This document shows, piece by piece, positions 30,108 through 38,345 of a DNA stretch of 38,345 nt (its first letter is position 1; the number at the start of each line of letters is the position of its first letter). The stretch is taken from positions 1 to 38,345 of the forward strand of contig JACPOR010000026.1 of assembly GCA_016191425.1 (NCBI GenBank). Reading direction: 5' to 3'. The notes below the pieces were generated by a model that was given only the letters and a program-made list of their open reading frames with translations, searched no databases and was not told the DNA's origin. The position numbers were made by a program, and so were the translations under genes. Source of the stretch: Chloroflexota bacterium (GTDB lineage Bacteria; Chloroflexota; Limnocylindria; Limnocylindrales; CSP1-4).

Positions 30108-31802
30108 TCAGACCTCGACGACGACCGGGAAGACCATCGGCCGCCGCCTGGTCTGCTCGTACAGGAACCGCGAGACGCCGTCCTTGATCTGGACCTTCAG
30201 GAGACCGATCTCACTGATGTGGTCGCCAGGGTTCTCGACGGACGCGATGACCCGGTCCACGGCCGCCTCGATGATCCGGTCGTATTCCGTGCCGTGAATG
30301 AAGCCTCGGGTGATGATCTCGGGCCGCCCAACCACATTGCCGGACTGCTTGTCCACCGTGACCACGATCATGAACATCCCGTCGTTCGCCAGCGCTCGCC
30401 GGTCGCGCAGGACGATCTCCCCGACCTCGCCGACAGAGAGGCCGTCGACGAAGACGTAGCCCGCCGTGACCGTGGTGCCTCGGCGGGCCGTGCCGTCGGC
30501 GAGGAACTCGATCGGCTGGCCGTTCTCGATGATGAACACGTTTTCGGGCGCAACGCCCGTCTCGATCGCGAGGCGCCCATGCTGGACCTGCATCCGGAAC
30601 TCGCCGTGCATCGGGATGAAATATCGAGGCTTCGTCAGGCCGAGCATCAGCTTCAGCTCTTCCTGGCTGGCGTGGCCGGAGACGTGGGCGCGCTTGATCG
30701 TGTGGTAGTAGACGTTGGCGCCGGCCTTGAACAGGTTGTCGATCGTCCGGCTGACGTACTCCTCGTTGCCGGGGATCGGGCTGGCACTGACGATGACCGT
30801 GTCGCCGCCCTTGATCTCGACGAATCGATGATCCCGGTTCGCCATCCGCGCCAGGCCGGCCATCGGCTCGCCCTGGGCACCGGTGGTGCAGATCACGAGC
30901 TTGTCGTCGGCGACGTCGTTGAGGCGGTCCTTGGCGACGATTCGATCCGTGTCGTAGGTCAGGTAGCCGAGATCGGAAGCGATCCGGAAGTTCTGCTCCA
31001 TCGATCGGCCGATGACGGTGACCTGGCGGTCGAACGACGCCGCGGCGTCGAGGACCTGCTGGATCCGGGCGATGTTGCTGGCGAAGGTCGCGACGATGAC
31101 GCGCCCGTCGAGTGGCTCCATGATCTCGCGAAACGCCTCGCCGACGGTGCGTTCGGACGGCGTGTAGCCAGGGTTCTCGGCCCGGGTCGAATCCGAGAGG
31201 AGGCAGATGACCCCCTCGGCGCCGAGCTTGGCGAGGATGTGGAAGTCGGACAACTTCCCGTCCACGGGCGTGTGGTCGAACTTGAAGTCGCCGGTGTGGA
31301 CGACGACGCCGACCGGGGTCCGGAGCGCGATCCCCATGGCATCCGGGATCGAGTGACCGACCCGGAACGGCATCACCGTGAACGGCCCGACCTCGATCTC
31401 ATCGCCCGGCTCGAGGGCAATCAGCGGGTTCCTGTGGAGCTTGTGCTCCTTGATCTTGTTGCCGAGCAGGCCACGGGCCAGCGTCGAGGCGTACACGGGC
31501 ACGCCCGGGAACTCGGGGAGCACATACGGCAGGGCCCCGACGTGGTCCTCATGGGCATGGGTGATCAGGAAGGCGCGCACGTTCGCCTTCCGCTCCTTGA
31601 GGTAGCTGATGTCCGGGATGACGAGATCGATGCCGAACATCTCCTCGTCAGGGAACATGAGCCCGCAATCGATGACGACGATGTCGTCGCCGTATTCGAA
31701 GACGTACATGTTCTTGCCGATCTCCCCCACCCCACCCAGTGGGATGACGCGGAGCGGCGTGTCGCTGGACGGAGGCTGGCTGCGCGCGGGCTTTCTGGTC
31801 AT
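30108..31802 (-). CDS. rnj: Ribonuclease J
   Basis: The 564-aa metallo-beta-lactamase/beta-CASP nuclease has the metal motif HAHEDH at 82-87 after LGGVGEIGKNMYVFE, and GDFKFDHTPVDG. The beta-CASP motifs lie further on in IGRSMEQNFRIA, CTTGAQGEPMAGL and HVSGHASQEELKLM, with FIPMHGEFRM. A C-terminal domain (from about 450) completes the usual length. RNase J combines 5'-3' exo- and endonuclease activity in mRNA decay and rRNA maturation. It is encoded near pnp, so major 5' and 3' RNA-decay enzymes share this block. Confidence 0.97.
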   Translation of the reverse strand: MTRKPARSQPPSSDTPLRVIPLGGVGEIGKNMYVFEYGDDIVVIDCGLMFPDEEMFGIDLVIPDISYLKERKANVRAFLITHAHEDHVGALPYVLPEFPGVPVYASTLARGLLGNKIKEHKLHRNPLIALEPGDEIEVGPFTVMPFRVGHSIPDAMGIALRTPVGVVVHTGDFKFDHTPVDGKLSDFHILAKLGAEGVICLLSDSTRAENPGYTPSERTVGEAFREIMEPLDGRVIVATFASNIARIQQVLDAAASFDRQVTVIGRSMEQNFRIASDLGYLTYDTDRIVAKDRLNDVADDKLVICTTGAQGEPMAGLARMANRDHRFVEIKGGDTVIVSASPIPGNEEYVSRTIDNLFKAGANVYYHTIKRAHVSGHASQEELKLMLGLTKPRYFIPMHGEFRMQVQHGRLAIETGVAPENVFIIENGQPIEFLADGTARRGTTVTAGYVFVDGLSVGEVGEIVLRDRRALANDGMFMIVVTVDKQSGNVVGRPEIITRGFIHGTEYDRIIEAAVDRVIASVENPGDHISEIGLLKVQIKDGVSRFLYEQTRRRPMVFPVVVEV

Positions 31803-31819
31803 GGGTGGCGTCTTCCCGA

Positions 31820-32524
31820 TCAGAACAGGGTCGGCGCGTCGAGCGCCGGGTCGGCCTGGAGCAACTCACGAGCCGGCGGAGGCGCCCCGGCGTCGTGGTG
31901 GGTGGGCCTGACGGCCGGTCTGCCCGCCGCCCGACGCCCTCGAGCGTCGAGGAGTGCGGCGGGAATCCCGGCCGCGTCCTCGTAGCTCTGCCGTTCCACG
32001 TCCGTGGAGCGGAGCGCAGCCGCGGGGTGATACATCAGGTAGGCCAGCGCGCCGGCCGCCCCGGTGGTCGGCGCCACCGGGTGGACCGTCCCGTGGGCCT
32101 GCCCGATCCGGGCGCCGGGGACGAACCGGCCCATCGAGTGGCGGCCCAGCGTGACGACGAGAGCGGGGTCCAGGATCTCGAGCTGGCGGCGGAGGAACGG
32201 GAAGCACGCCTCGATCTCGTCCGGCTCGGGATCCCGGTTGTCCGGCGGCCGGCACTTCACGACGTTCGTGATGAACACCTCCTCGCGCCGCCAGCCGATG
32301 GTGGCAAGGAGACGAACCAGGAGGTCGCCGGCGCGGCCCACGAACGGCCGGCCCTGACGATCCTCGTTCATCCCGGGAGCCTCGCCGACGAAGGCGACCT
32401 CCGTGTCCGGATGCCCCTCGCCCGGCACGGCCTTCGTTCGCCCCGCGTGGAGCCGGCAGCGAGTGCAGGCGCGGACCTCCGCGGCGATGCCCTCGAGCGC
32501 CTCGCGGCGCTCGTCCGGCGTCAC
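31820..32524 (-). CDS. Type-4 uracil-DNA glycosylase
   Basis: The 234-aa protein has the four cysteine ligands of the [4Fe-4S] family-4/5 enzymes (C20 and C23 in ACTRCRLH, C91 in KCRPPDNRD, C107 in EACFPFL). It also has motif GEAPGMNEDRQGRPFVGRAG and the second catalytic region YLMYHPAAAL. It removes uracil from DNA in base-excision repair. The last 50 residues are Ala/Pro/Arg rich and not part of the core. The GTG overlaps the asd stop as GTGA. Confidence 0.93.
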   Translation of the reverse strand: MTPDERREALEGIAAEVRACTRCRLHAGRTKAVPGEGHPDTEVAFVGEAPGMNEDRQGRPFVGRAGDLLVRLLATIGWRREEVFITNVVKCRPPDNRDPEPDEIEACFPFLRRQLEILDPALVVTLGRHSMGRFVPGARIGQAHGTVHPVAPTTGAAGALAYLMYHPAAALRSTDVERQSYEDAAGIPAALLDARGRRAAGRPAVRPTHHDAGAPPPARELLQADPALDAPTLF

Positions 32525-33591
32525 GCGGGGGCCCCGACCGGGTCGGCTCGGCGGGACTTGGCGCGGACCCAGTCCCGCGCCACGAGGACCTCGGCGATCT
32601 CGACCGCGTTCGTCGCGGCGCCCTTGCGCAGGTTGTCCGAGACGACCCAGAACGCGAGTCCCCGGTCGCCATCCACCGACTGGTCTCGCCGGACCCGGCC
32701 GACGAAGATCTCATCGTGGCCGGCGGCACGCGTGGCGAGCGGATACTCGTGTCCGGCTGGGTCGTCCTGGACGATGACGCCCGGAACCGCCGCGAACAGG
32801 GCGCGCGCCTGGTCCGGCGTCAGCGGCCGCGTCGTCTCAACGTGGACTGCCTCCGAGTGGCTCACGAAGACCGGGACCCGAACCGCGGTGCAGGAGACCC
32901 GAAGGTCCGGCAGGTGGAGGATCTTCCGGTTTTCGGTGACGACCTTCCACTCCTCCTTCGTGTAGCCGTTGTCGAGGAAGACGTCGATCTCGGGGAGCGC
33001 GTTGAAGGCGATCGGGTGCGGGTACACGGTCGCGATCTTGGGCTCGCCGGCCGCGTGGGCGCGGATCTGGCCGTCCAGCTCGGCGATGGCCTTGGCACCG
33101 GTTCCGGAAACCGCCTGGTAGGTATCGACGATCACCCGCTCGAGGCCGACCGCGTCCCGGAGGGCCATCAGGACCGGCGCAAGCTGCATCGTGGAGCAGT
33201 TGGGGTTGCCCACGATCCCCTCGTGCCACTCGAGGTCATCGGGGTTCACCTGGCTCACCACGAGCGGAACGGCCGGGTCCATCCGCCAGGCACTGGAGTT
33301 GTCGATGACGGTGGCGCCGCGCGCGGCCGCAGCCGGGGCGAGCTCCTTCGAGACACTTCCGCCGGCGCTGAAGAGGGCGATGTCGACGCCATCGAAGGCA
33401 TCCGGGACAGCCACGTCGACCTCGATGGTCCGCCCGGCGGCCGAGACCGTCCGGCCGGCAGAGCGCGCCGACGCGAGGAGTCGCAGCTCCCCGATCGGGA
33501 AGCTTCGGTCCGTCAGGACCTGGATCATCGTCCGACCGACGACGCCGGTGGCGCCGACGACGGCGATGGTCGGGCGGGAGGGATAGCTCAT
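32521..33591 (-). CDS. asd: Aspartate-semialdehyde dehydrogenase
   Basis: The 356-aa protein has the NADP-binding start TIAVVGATGVVGRTMIQVL, the catalytic cysteine C132 in GNPNCSTMQL, GTGAKAIAELDGQ, and the conserved SHSEAVHVET histidine segment. It makes L-aspartate semialdehyde for lysine (diaminopimelate), threonine and methionine synthesis. The ATG at 33591 fits the family start exactly. The same reading frame is open upstream through pnp, so a continuous 1200-codon frame exists. A separate promoter with TATACT at 33642-33637 supports independent expression. Confidence 0.93.
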   Translation of the reverse strand: MSYPSRPTIAVVGATGVVGRTMIQVLTDRSFPIGELRLLASARSAGRTVSAAGRTIEVDVAVPDAFDGVDIALFSAGGSVSKELAPAAAARGATVIDNSSAWRMDPAVPLVVSQVNPDDLEWHEGIVGNPNCSTMQLAPVLMALRDAVGLERVIVDTYQAVSGTGAKAIAELDGQIRAHAAGEPKIATVYPHPIAFNALPEIDVFLDNGYTKEEWKVVTENRKILHLPDLRVSCTAVRVPVFVSHSEAVHVETTRPLTPDQARALFAAVPGVIVQDDPAGHEYPLATRAAGHDEIFVGRVRRDQSVDGDRGLAFWVVSDNLRKGAATNAVEIAEVLVARDWVRAKSRRADPVGAPA

Positions 33592-36123
33592 CCGGGCATG
33601 GCTCCGCGGCGGTTCATGATCGGCGGGCACCGGCCGAGTATACCAGTGACCCATCGGCGCCTCGACGGTCGGCACGTGGTAGTCGGCGTGCTCGCCAATC
33701 CGGACGAGGCCGTCCTTGCCCGGCAAGATCTCGACGAAGGCGCCGAAGCCCATGATCCGGGTGACCTTGCCGAGGTACAGGGCACCGACCTCGACCTCGC
33801 GCGTCAGGCTCGCGATCCACTGGATCGCCTTGCGCGAGTTCTCCCCGCTCACCGCGGCGATCTCGACCGTGCCGTCGTCCTCGACGTTGATCTCGGTCTG
33901 GGTCTCCTCCTGGATCTTGCGGATCATGGAGCCGCCCTTGCCGATGATCTCGCGGATCTTCTCGGGGTTGATCTTGATGGTGATGATCCGCGGCGCGAAG
34001 TCGCTCATCGTCTCGCGCGCCTCCGGCATGACCTCGGTCATCTTGTCGAGGATGGCCAGGCGGGCGTCGAGCGCCTGCCGCAGGCCATTCCGAATGATCG
34101 CCTCGCTGATGCCCTGGACCTTGATGTCCATCTGCAGGGCGGTGATCCCATCCCGTGTGCCGGTCACCTTGAAGTCCATGTCCCCGACCGCGTCCTCCTT
34201 GCCGAGGATGTCGGTCAGGACCACAAACCGCCCGTCGGGCTCGCTGATCAAACCCATCGCCGCACCGGCCACTGGCGCCGAGATCGGCACGCCCGCGTCC
34301 ATGAGGGCCAGCGTGGACCCGCAGGTCGAGGCCATCGAGGTCGAGCCGTTGGACGACAGACACTCCGACACGAGCCGGATGACGTACGGGAACTCCTCGT
34401 TGGTCGGGAGGACGGGGATGAGCGCCCGTTCGGCGAGGTTGCCGTGCCCGATGTCGCGCCGGCTGGGGCCACGCATCGGCTTGTTCTCGCCGGTCGAGTA
34501 CGGCGGGAAGTTGTAGTGGTGGATGTAGCGCTTCTCGGTCTTCGGGCTGATCGTGTCGATCCGCTGGACGTCGGATGACGCCCCGAGGGTGGCGATCGTC
34601 AGGACCTGGGTCTCGCCGCGGGTGAACAGGCCGGAGCCGTGCGCCCGGGGGAGCAGGCCGACGTCGACCGAGATCTGGCGGAGGTCGGTGAGGCCGCGGC
34701 CGTCCATCCGGATCCCTTCGTCGAGGGCGAGCCGGCGCGCCGTCTTCTTGTGGACGAGGTTGAACAGGCTCTTGCTGACGCGCGCCTCGCGGCGAGCGGC
34801 CTCCTGGAGCGCCTTGCTGTCGCCGCCGCTCCGGGTTGCGCGGATCGCGTTCGCGATCCCCTCGCGAAGCCCGGCGATGCGGGCGGGCAGATCGTTGCCG
34901 AACCAGATGAGCAGGTTGGCGGTCGCCTCGGCGTCCGGGCCGGCGCGGTGGGCCTGGGCAAGCTCGATGCCGAAAAAGCTCGACAGCGTCGGGAGCTTGT
35001 AGTTCTCGAGGTCCGGGTAGCCCTCGCGAGCGATCGTCAGCGTGTCAAGGTATCGGCCCGGCTCGAACCGGGTCCCGTTGGCGAGGGCGGCTTCGAGGAA
35101 GGCGAGGTCGAAGCCGATCGAGTGGCCGACGATGACCGAATCGCCGATGAACTTCATCGCCTGCCCGGCGGCCTCCGCCGGCGCCGGCGCCTTCTTCACG
35201 TCGGCGTCCTTGATGCCGTGCATCTGGTTGCCGACAATTTGACGGCCAGGGTTGACGAGCGTGGACCACCGGTCCGTGATCTTGCCCTTGCGGACCTTGA
35301 CGGCGGCGATCTCGACGAGGTCGGCCATCTTGGGGTCCGTCCCGGTCGTTTCGACGTCGACGATGACGAACTCGTCGCCGCGTGCGACGGCATCCGCAAA
35401 ATCGAGGACCGAGCCGGTACTCGCCTCGAGGAACGGCGTGCTCTTCGGCTTGCCGACCGCCTTGCGGAGCTCCTCCTGGATGTCGATGAGGGGCTGGAGC
35501 GCGCGGTGGCCGAACAGGATCGCCTCGGCCATGACGTCCTCGGGCAGGAGCTTCGCGCCCGCCTCGACCATCATGATCGCGTCGCGCGTGCCGGAGACGA
35601 TGAGGTCCAGCTCCGATTCTGCGATCTGGCTGTAGGTCGGGTTGACGACGAACTCGCCGTCGATCCGGCCCACCCGGACGGCGCCGACAGGACCGGCGAA
35701 CGGGATCTCGCTGATCGTCAGCGCCGCCGACGCGGCGACGGTGCCGAGGACGTCCGGCTCGTTCTCCTGGTCCGTCGAGAGGACGGTGATGACGAGCTGA
35801 ATGTCGTCCTTGTAGCCCTCGGGAAAGAGCGGCCGGATCGGCCGGTCCGTCAGGCGCGCCGCGAGGGTCGCGGCCTCCGACGCTCGCGCCTCGCGCTTGA
35901 TGAAGCCGCCGGGGATCTTGCCGGCCGCATACATCCGCTCCTCGAACTCGACGGTGAGCGGGAAGAAGTCCAGGCCAGGGCGCGGGTCTGACCGGTTCGC
36001 GGTGCCGAGGATCAGGGTGTCCCCGTAGCGGACGGTGACGGCGCCGCCCGCCAGGCGCGCGAGCCGTCCCGTCTCGATCGTGAGGGTGCGACCGCCGAAC
36101 TGGGTTTCGAAGCTGTTGGACAC
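33592..36123 (-). CDS. pnp: Polynucleotide phosphorylase with an inserted DEDDh exonuclease domain; S1 domain cut short and no stop before asd
   Basis: The first 844 codons of the frame form a PNPase. RNase PH half 1 covers about 10-220, and half 2 about 470-700 with SSNGSTSMASTCGSTLALMD and the catalytic D644, D650 and K652 (in EDAVGDMDFK). The KH domain has IIGKGGS (727-733), and the S1 domain starts near 779. At about 250-412, between half 1 and the helical linker, lies a DnaQ/RNase T-like domain. Its five DEDDh residues are all present: D256 and E258 in IVDVETTG, D339 in GHSIGFD, H392 and D397 in AHRAGPDAEAT. The S1 fold breaks off after ADYHVPTVEA, about 30-35 residues early, and the frame enters asd with no stop. 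GTG start after AGGAGG. It degrades RNA 3'-5' by phosphorolysis. The insert may add hydrolytic trimming, which is inference. Confidence 0.93.
33637..33645 (-). promoter_or_regulatory. Extended -10 promoter of asd
   Basis: TGGTATACT on the minus strand is a near-consensus extended -10 box. It lies inside the last codons of the pnp part and gives a leader of about 40 nt to ATG 33591. No good -35 box is present, as is common for extended -10 promoters. Confidence 0.55.
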
Positions 36124-36176
36124 GAGGTGCTGTTCCTCCTGTCGTGGAGGAGGCGACGAACGATTCCTGGCCGATC

Positions 36177-36189
36177 GGCCCGACGGGCC
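36177..36189 (-). other. Second hairpin in the pnp leader
   Basis: GGCCCG and CGGGCC are perfect 6-bp inverted arms around a single base, between the larger hairpin and the pnp ribosome binding site. They could be part of a structured leader. Confidence 0.4.
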
Positions 36190-36202
36190 CCCTGGTACGA
36201 CC

Positions 36203-36224
36203 GAACCCGGGCGGACCCGGGTTC
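36203..36224 (-). terminator. Strong hairpin between rpsO and pnp
   Basis: GAACCCGGG and CCCGGGTTC form a 9-bp perfect stem with a 4-nt loop, 15 nt after the rpsO stop and 79 nt before the pnp start. It could terminate rpsO, protect its 3' end, or be a processing site in the pnp leader. In E. coli the same interval holds an rpsO terminator and an RNase III-cut pnp leader stem. Confidence 0.6.
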
Positions 36225-36239
36225 AGGTGACAGCGAGGG

Positions 36240-36509
36240 CTAGCGGCGGAGTCCGAGCCGCGCGATGACGGCTCGGTAGCGCGTGTTGTCCTTCTTCACG
36301 AGATAAGCGAGAAGGCGACGGCGCTGGCCGACGAGCTTGAGGAGGCCGCGGCGCGAATGATTGTCCTTCTGGAAGCTGCGGAGGTGCTCCGTCAGGTCCT
36401 TGATCCGCTCGGTGAGGAGCGCGATCTGGACCTCCGGCGATCCGGTGTCACCGTCCGTGACGGCAAAGCCGGTGATGATCTCCTGCTTCTCTTCCCGCGC
36501 GAGCGGCAC
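36240..36509 (-). CDS. rpsO: 30S ribosomal protein S15
   Basis: At 89 aa it has exactly the usual S15 length. Landmarks are [31 protein letters not shown] split over helix 1 and 2 (about residues 5-35), then [28 protein letters not shown] and [13 protein letters not shown]15 binds 16S rRNA and nucleates the platform. The GTG at 36509 follows GGAGG. It lies upstream of pnp as in many bacteria. Confidence 0.97.
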   Translation of the reverse strand: MPLAREEKQEIITGFAVTDGDTGSPEVQIALLTERIKDLTEHLRSFQKDNHSRRGLLKLVGQRRRLLAYLVKKDNTRYRAVIARLGLRR

Positions 36510-36913
36510 TCGGTCCTCCGACACGAACGTGACTCTATGACGTCGACTGCAACTTTGACCGGCGGATGGTAGCAGTCCGGGTCCGATCGGGCAAACGGCG
36601 TCTCTCGGGCAAACGCGGGCCCCCGGGTTCGCGGGGCGAACGTGGGCCGGCCGCGACGAATCGGGTGTGTTCGCCGCAGCACAACCAACGGGCCGAATCC
36701 TCGGGTAGCTCTGCCCGAGGGTGGTCGCCTTGGGGCCTGGGAACGTCACCGCTCGGTCGGCGACGTGCGTGTTCGATCGGCGGCGGCGCACTTCCCGACC
36801 CCGGCGAGGTGGACCCAGCGGTCACCGTCCCATCCTTTGGGTTCGAATTGCGCCGTTGGTTGCCGGGGGAGACCGTCCGTCGGCGGCTGATCTCGCAGCC
36901 TCGCCGCGACCCG
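36510..36913 (-). other. 404-bp gap between ribF and rpsO; rpsO leader, no gene seen
   Basis: No reading frame here resembles a protein family on either strand. Near the rpsO end lies the rpsO promoter and a leader of about 50 nt. Upstream of it the 10-mer GTTTGCCCGA occurs twice, about 18 bp apart. The break suggests that rpsO starts its own transcription unit rather than relying on truB-ribF. Confidence 0.6.
36566..36594 (-). promoter_or_regulatory. Promoter of rpsO
   Basis: TTGCCC (36594-36589) and TACCAT (36571-36566) on the minus strand are spaced by 17 nt. Transcription would start near 36558, giving a leader of about 50 nt before the GTG. Confidence 0.5.
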
Positions 36914-37747
36914 TCAGCCCGCGGTGGCGGCCTCGAAGGTCACCCGCAACCGACCACGGACACCCGATGATGTGGCCTGAGCGTCGATTTCCAGCGTGCC
37001 GGCAGGTCGGATCATCGCGGTCGTGGTCACGCCGCCGCGTTCGTTGTGCGGGCCGACCGTGGCGCGATAGCGGCCGGCCGGCGGGAGGGCGACGGGCATC
37101 GGGAACGAGAGCCTGGTCGTGCCGGACGAGGTGGTCCGACCCTCCCCCACAACCGCGTATGGACGCCCGAGCAGTCGCGCGGCCCCTCGGAGGTCGCCCG
37201 ACGCGATGTCCGCACGAATCTCGGCGCTCCGCACCGGCCGACCGTCGAGATTGAGCGGCGGAATCACGGCCACGTCGTAACCGAGCTCGGCTCCCAGCGC
37301 GGCGACCGCTGCCGGGGTCCCGCGCCGCTCGTGCCCAAACGCGGAATCGGGCGTCATCAGGAACCCGGCGAGTGGCGCCCGGCCGGCGATTCGCCGAACG
37401 AACGTGTCGTAGCTCGTCATCCGCAGCGCGAGGTCGAAGTGCTGGACGATCGTCACGCTGACGCCAGCCGCCTCGAGGCGTTCCAGCCGTTCGTCCGGAT
37501 CGCACAGGAGCGCTGGCGCAGCACCCGTCAGGATCTCGTCCGGATGGTGGTCGAAGGTCACGACTGCCGGCACCGCCCTGCGCCGCGCCGCTTCCTCCCG
37601 CAGTCGGCCGAGGAGGTAGAGATGGCCAAGGTGCAGGCCGTCGAAGACGCCAACGACGACGAACAGCCGGTCCCCGGCGGTCGTGAGGGCATCGATCCCC
37701 GGGACGACCACCATCTGCTTCGGCGAGCCGGACGGGTGCTCAGGCAT
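36914..37747 (-). CDS. ribF: RibF family FAD synthetase with a degenerate riboflavin kinase domain
   Basis: The 277-aa protein has the FMN adenylyltransferase half: VVGVFDGLHLGH at 31-42, TFDHHPDEIL, and the SAEIR and LLGRPY segments that lead into the second domain. In normal RibF the kinase domain then shows a G-x3-GR-x-LGFPTAN motif. Here the corresponding stretch is GTTRLSFPMPVALPPAGRY, with no PTAN and no GRxLG, and the rest is short. The adenylylation step to FAD is therefore likely and the kinase step doubtful. The ATG overlaps the truB stop by 8 nt, the usual truB-ribF coupling. Confidence 0.85.
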   Translation of the reverse strand: MPEHPSGSPKQMVVVPGIDALTTAGDRLFVVVGVFDGLHLGHLYLLGRLREEAARRRAVPAVVTFDHHPDEILTGAAPALLCDPDERLERLEAAGVSVTIVQHFDLALRMTSYDTFVRRIAGRAPLAGFLMTPDSAFGHERRGTPAAVAALGAELGYDVAVIPPLNLDGRPVRSAEIRADIASGDLRGAARLLGRPYAVVGEGRTTSSGTTRLSFPMPVALPPAGRYRATVGPHNERGGVTTTAMIRPAGTLEIDAQATSSGVRGRLRVTFEAATAG

Positions 37748-38345
37748 CGGCGGTCATGGGTGCGGCGACCGCGCCGAGCTCCGAGGCTTCAGCCGTCTTC
37801 CCGAGGAGCATCCTGTTCCCGAGGAGCATCTTGGACGGGGCGATCCGGCGCCCGTCGAGCGTTCCGATGCCGACGATCCCGCCAGCCGCGTCAAGCAGGC
37901 GGATCGGGGCGTCCGGCGGCAGGCCCGAAAGCCCGGCTGTGGGGCGAACGTACCGGCCCATCGCCGCGTCGGAGATTTCGTCGGGCCTGAGGCGGATCGA
38001 CGCCATGGCGTCGAGGCCGGCATCCATCGGCAGGAGCATCGCCGCGATCCCGGCCGGCCCCCCCGCTGCCGCCGCCCGCAGATTCTCGAGCGGCACGGCG
38101 CCCTCGAGCCGGAACGGACCACTGGCCGTTCGGACGAGCGCGCCAAGATAGGCGGCGCTCCCAAGCACGGCGCCGAGATCGCGCGCGAGCGCCCGCACGT
38201 ACGTGCCGGCGGAGCAGGTCACGTCGATCACGGCGATCGGGCGCGAGGGATCGTCCGAGTTCCAGGCGATGAGCTCGAGGTCGTGGATCGTGACGATCCG
38301 CTCGGCAAGCTCCGGCGGGTGCCCGTCGCGGGCGAGCGCATAGGC
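37740..38345 (-). CDS. truB: tRNA pseudouridine synthase B, C-terminal part (gene start outside window)
   Basis: The frame is open from the right edge and begins AYALARDGHPPELAER, the middle of TruB. It continues with IDVTCSAGTYVRALARDLG and AYLGALVRTASGPF, which are strongly conserved, and ends in a PUA-like C-terminal domain (RYVRPTAGLSGLPPDAPIRL). TruB makes pseudouridine 55 in the tRNA T-loop. About 201 codons are present. The catalytic Asp lies in the missing N-terminal third. Confidence 0.94.
   Translation of the reverse strand, partial: AYALARDGHPPELAERIVTIHDLELIAWNSDDPSRPIAVIDVTCSAGTYVRALARDLGAVLGSAAYLGALVRTASGPFRLEGAVPLENLRAAAAGGPAGIAAMLLPMDAGLDAMASIRLRPDEISDAAMGRYVRPTAGLSGLPPDAPIRLLDAAGGIVGIGTLDGRRIAPSKMLLGNRMLLGKTAEASELGAVAAPMTADA

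Noticed and set aside
27355-30297. A 980-codon open frame on the plus strand
   Set aside because: It lies opposite ftsK. Its translation is rich in Arg, Asp, Gly and Val without any domain. Long antisense frames are expected in DNA of this GC content.
30078-31985. A 635-codon open frame on the plus strand
   Set aside because: It is the antisense shadow of RNase J, with no family motifs.

Overview
The window is about 38 kb of very GC-rich bacterial DNA. It has RNase J and no visible RNase E, an rpsO-pnp pair, F420-type (DUF385) chemistry, many GTG starts, and several starts placed 6-8 nt after a TAnnnT-type -10 box. This fits a high-GC Chloroflexota or, less likely, an actinobacterial relative. 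The lineage is inferred from gene content only. No rRNA, tRNA or CRISPR array was seen.

Positions 1 to about 12,100 form an accessory island. In order it holds a serine recombinase under a palindromic promoter, an IS21-family element (944-3658) that cuts a GIY-YIG gene, a small XRE-led operon, a VapBC pair, and an MmeI-like one-polypeptide restriction-modification enzyme with a late frameshift. The duplicated 5' end of that enzyme gene lies 4 kb away. Four more toxin-antitoxin modules follow: RHH/PIN, FitAB-like, RelBE-like and MazEF with an internally deleted toxin. Remnants (nucleotidyltransferase, GIY-YIG, methylase start, MazF) show repeated gain and decay.

Positions 12,100 to 21,600 hold mixed-strand metabolic genes: a SnoaL-like protein, adenosine deaminase, a nitrilase-family hydrolase, a small membrane protein, a DUF385 protein, a VioB-type ferritin-like protein, an Asp-box (BNR) propeller followed by a MoaD/ThiS-like protein, a DUF2231-Rieske membrane protein, and the AmrS-AmrB pair of the AmmeMemoRadiSam system.

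Positions 21,600 to 38,345 are one long co-directional minus-strand block. Read in the direction of transcription it is truB (partial), ribF, rpsO, pnp, asd, type-4 uracil-DNA glycosylase, rnj, ftsK, a RodZ-like gene, cinA/pncC, a MurC-like ligase, yajQ and a ThDP enzyme. Many neighbours are only a few bases apart or overlap by GTGA, so translation is probably coupled. It joins RNA processing and decay (TruB, S15, PNPase, RNase J) with cell division and wall synthesis (FtsK, RodZ-like, MurC-like).

The most unusual gene is pnp. An apparently intact DEDDh (DnaQ/RNase T-like) 3'-5' exonuclease domain, with all five catalytic residues, is inserted between the first RNase PH half and the helical linker of polynucleotide phosphorylase. 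The same gene has lost the end of its S1 domain and runs without a stop codon into asd.
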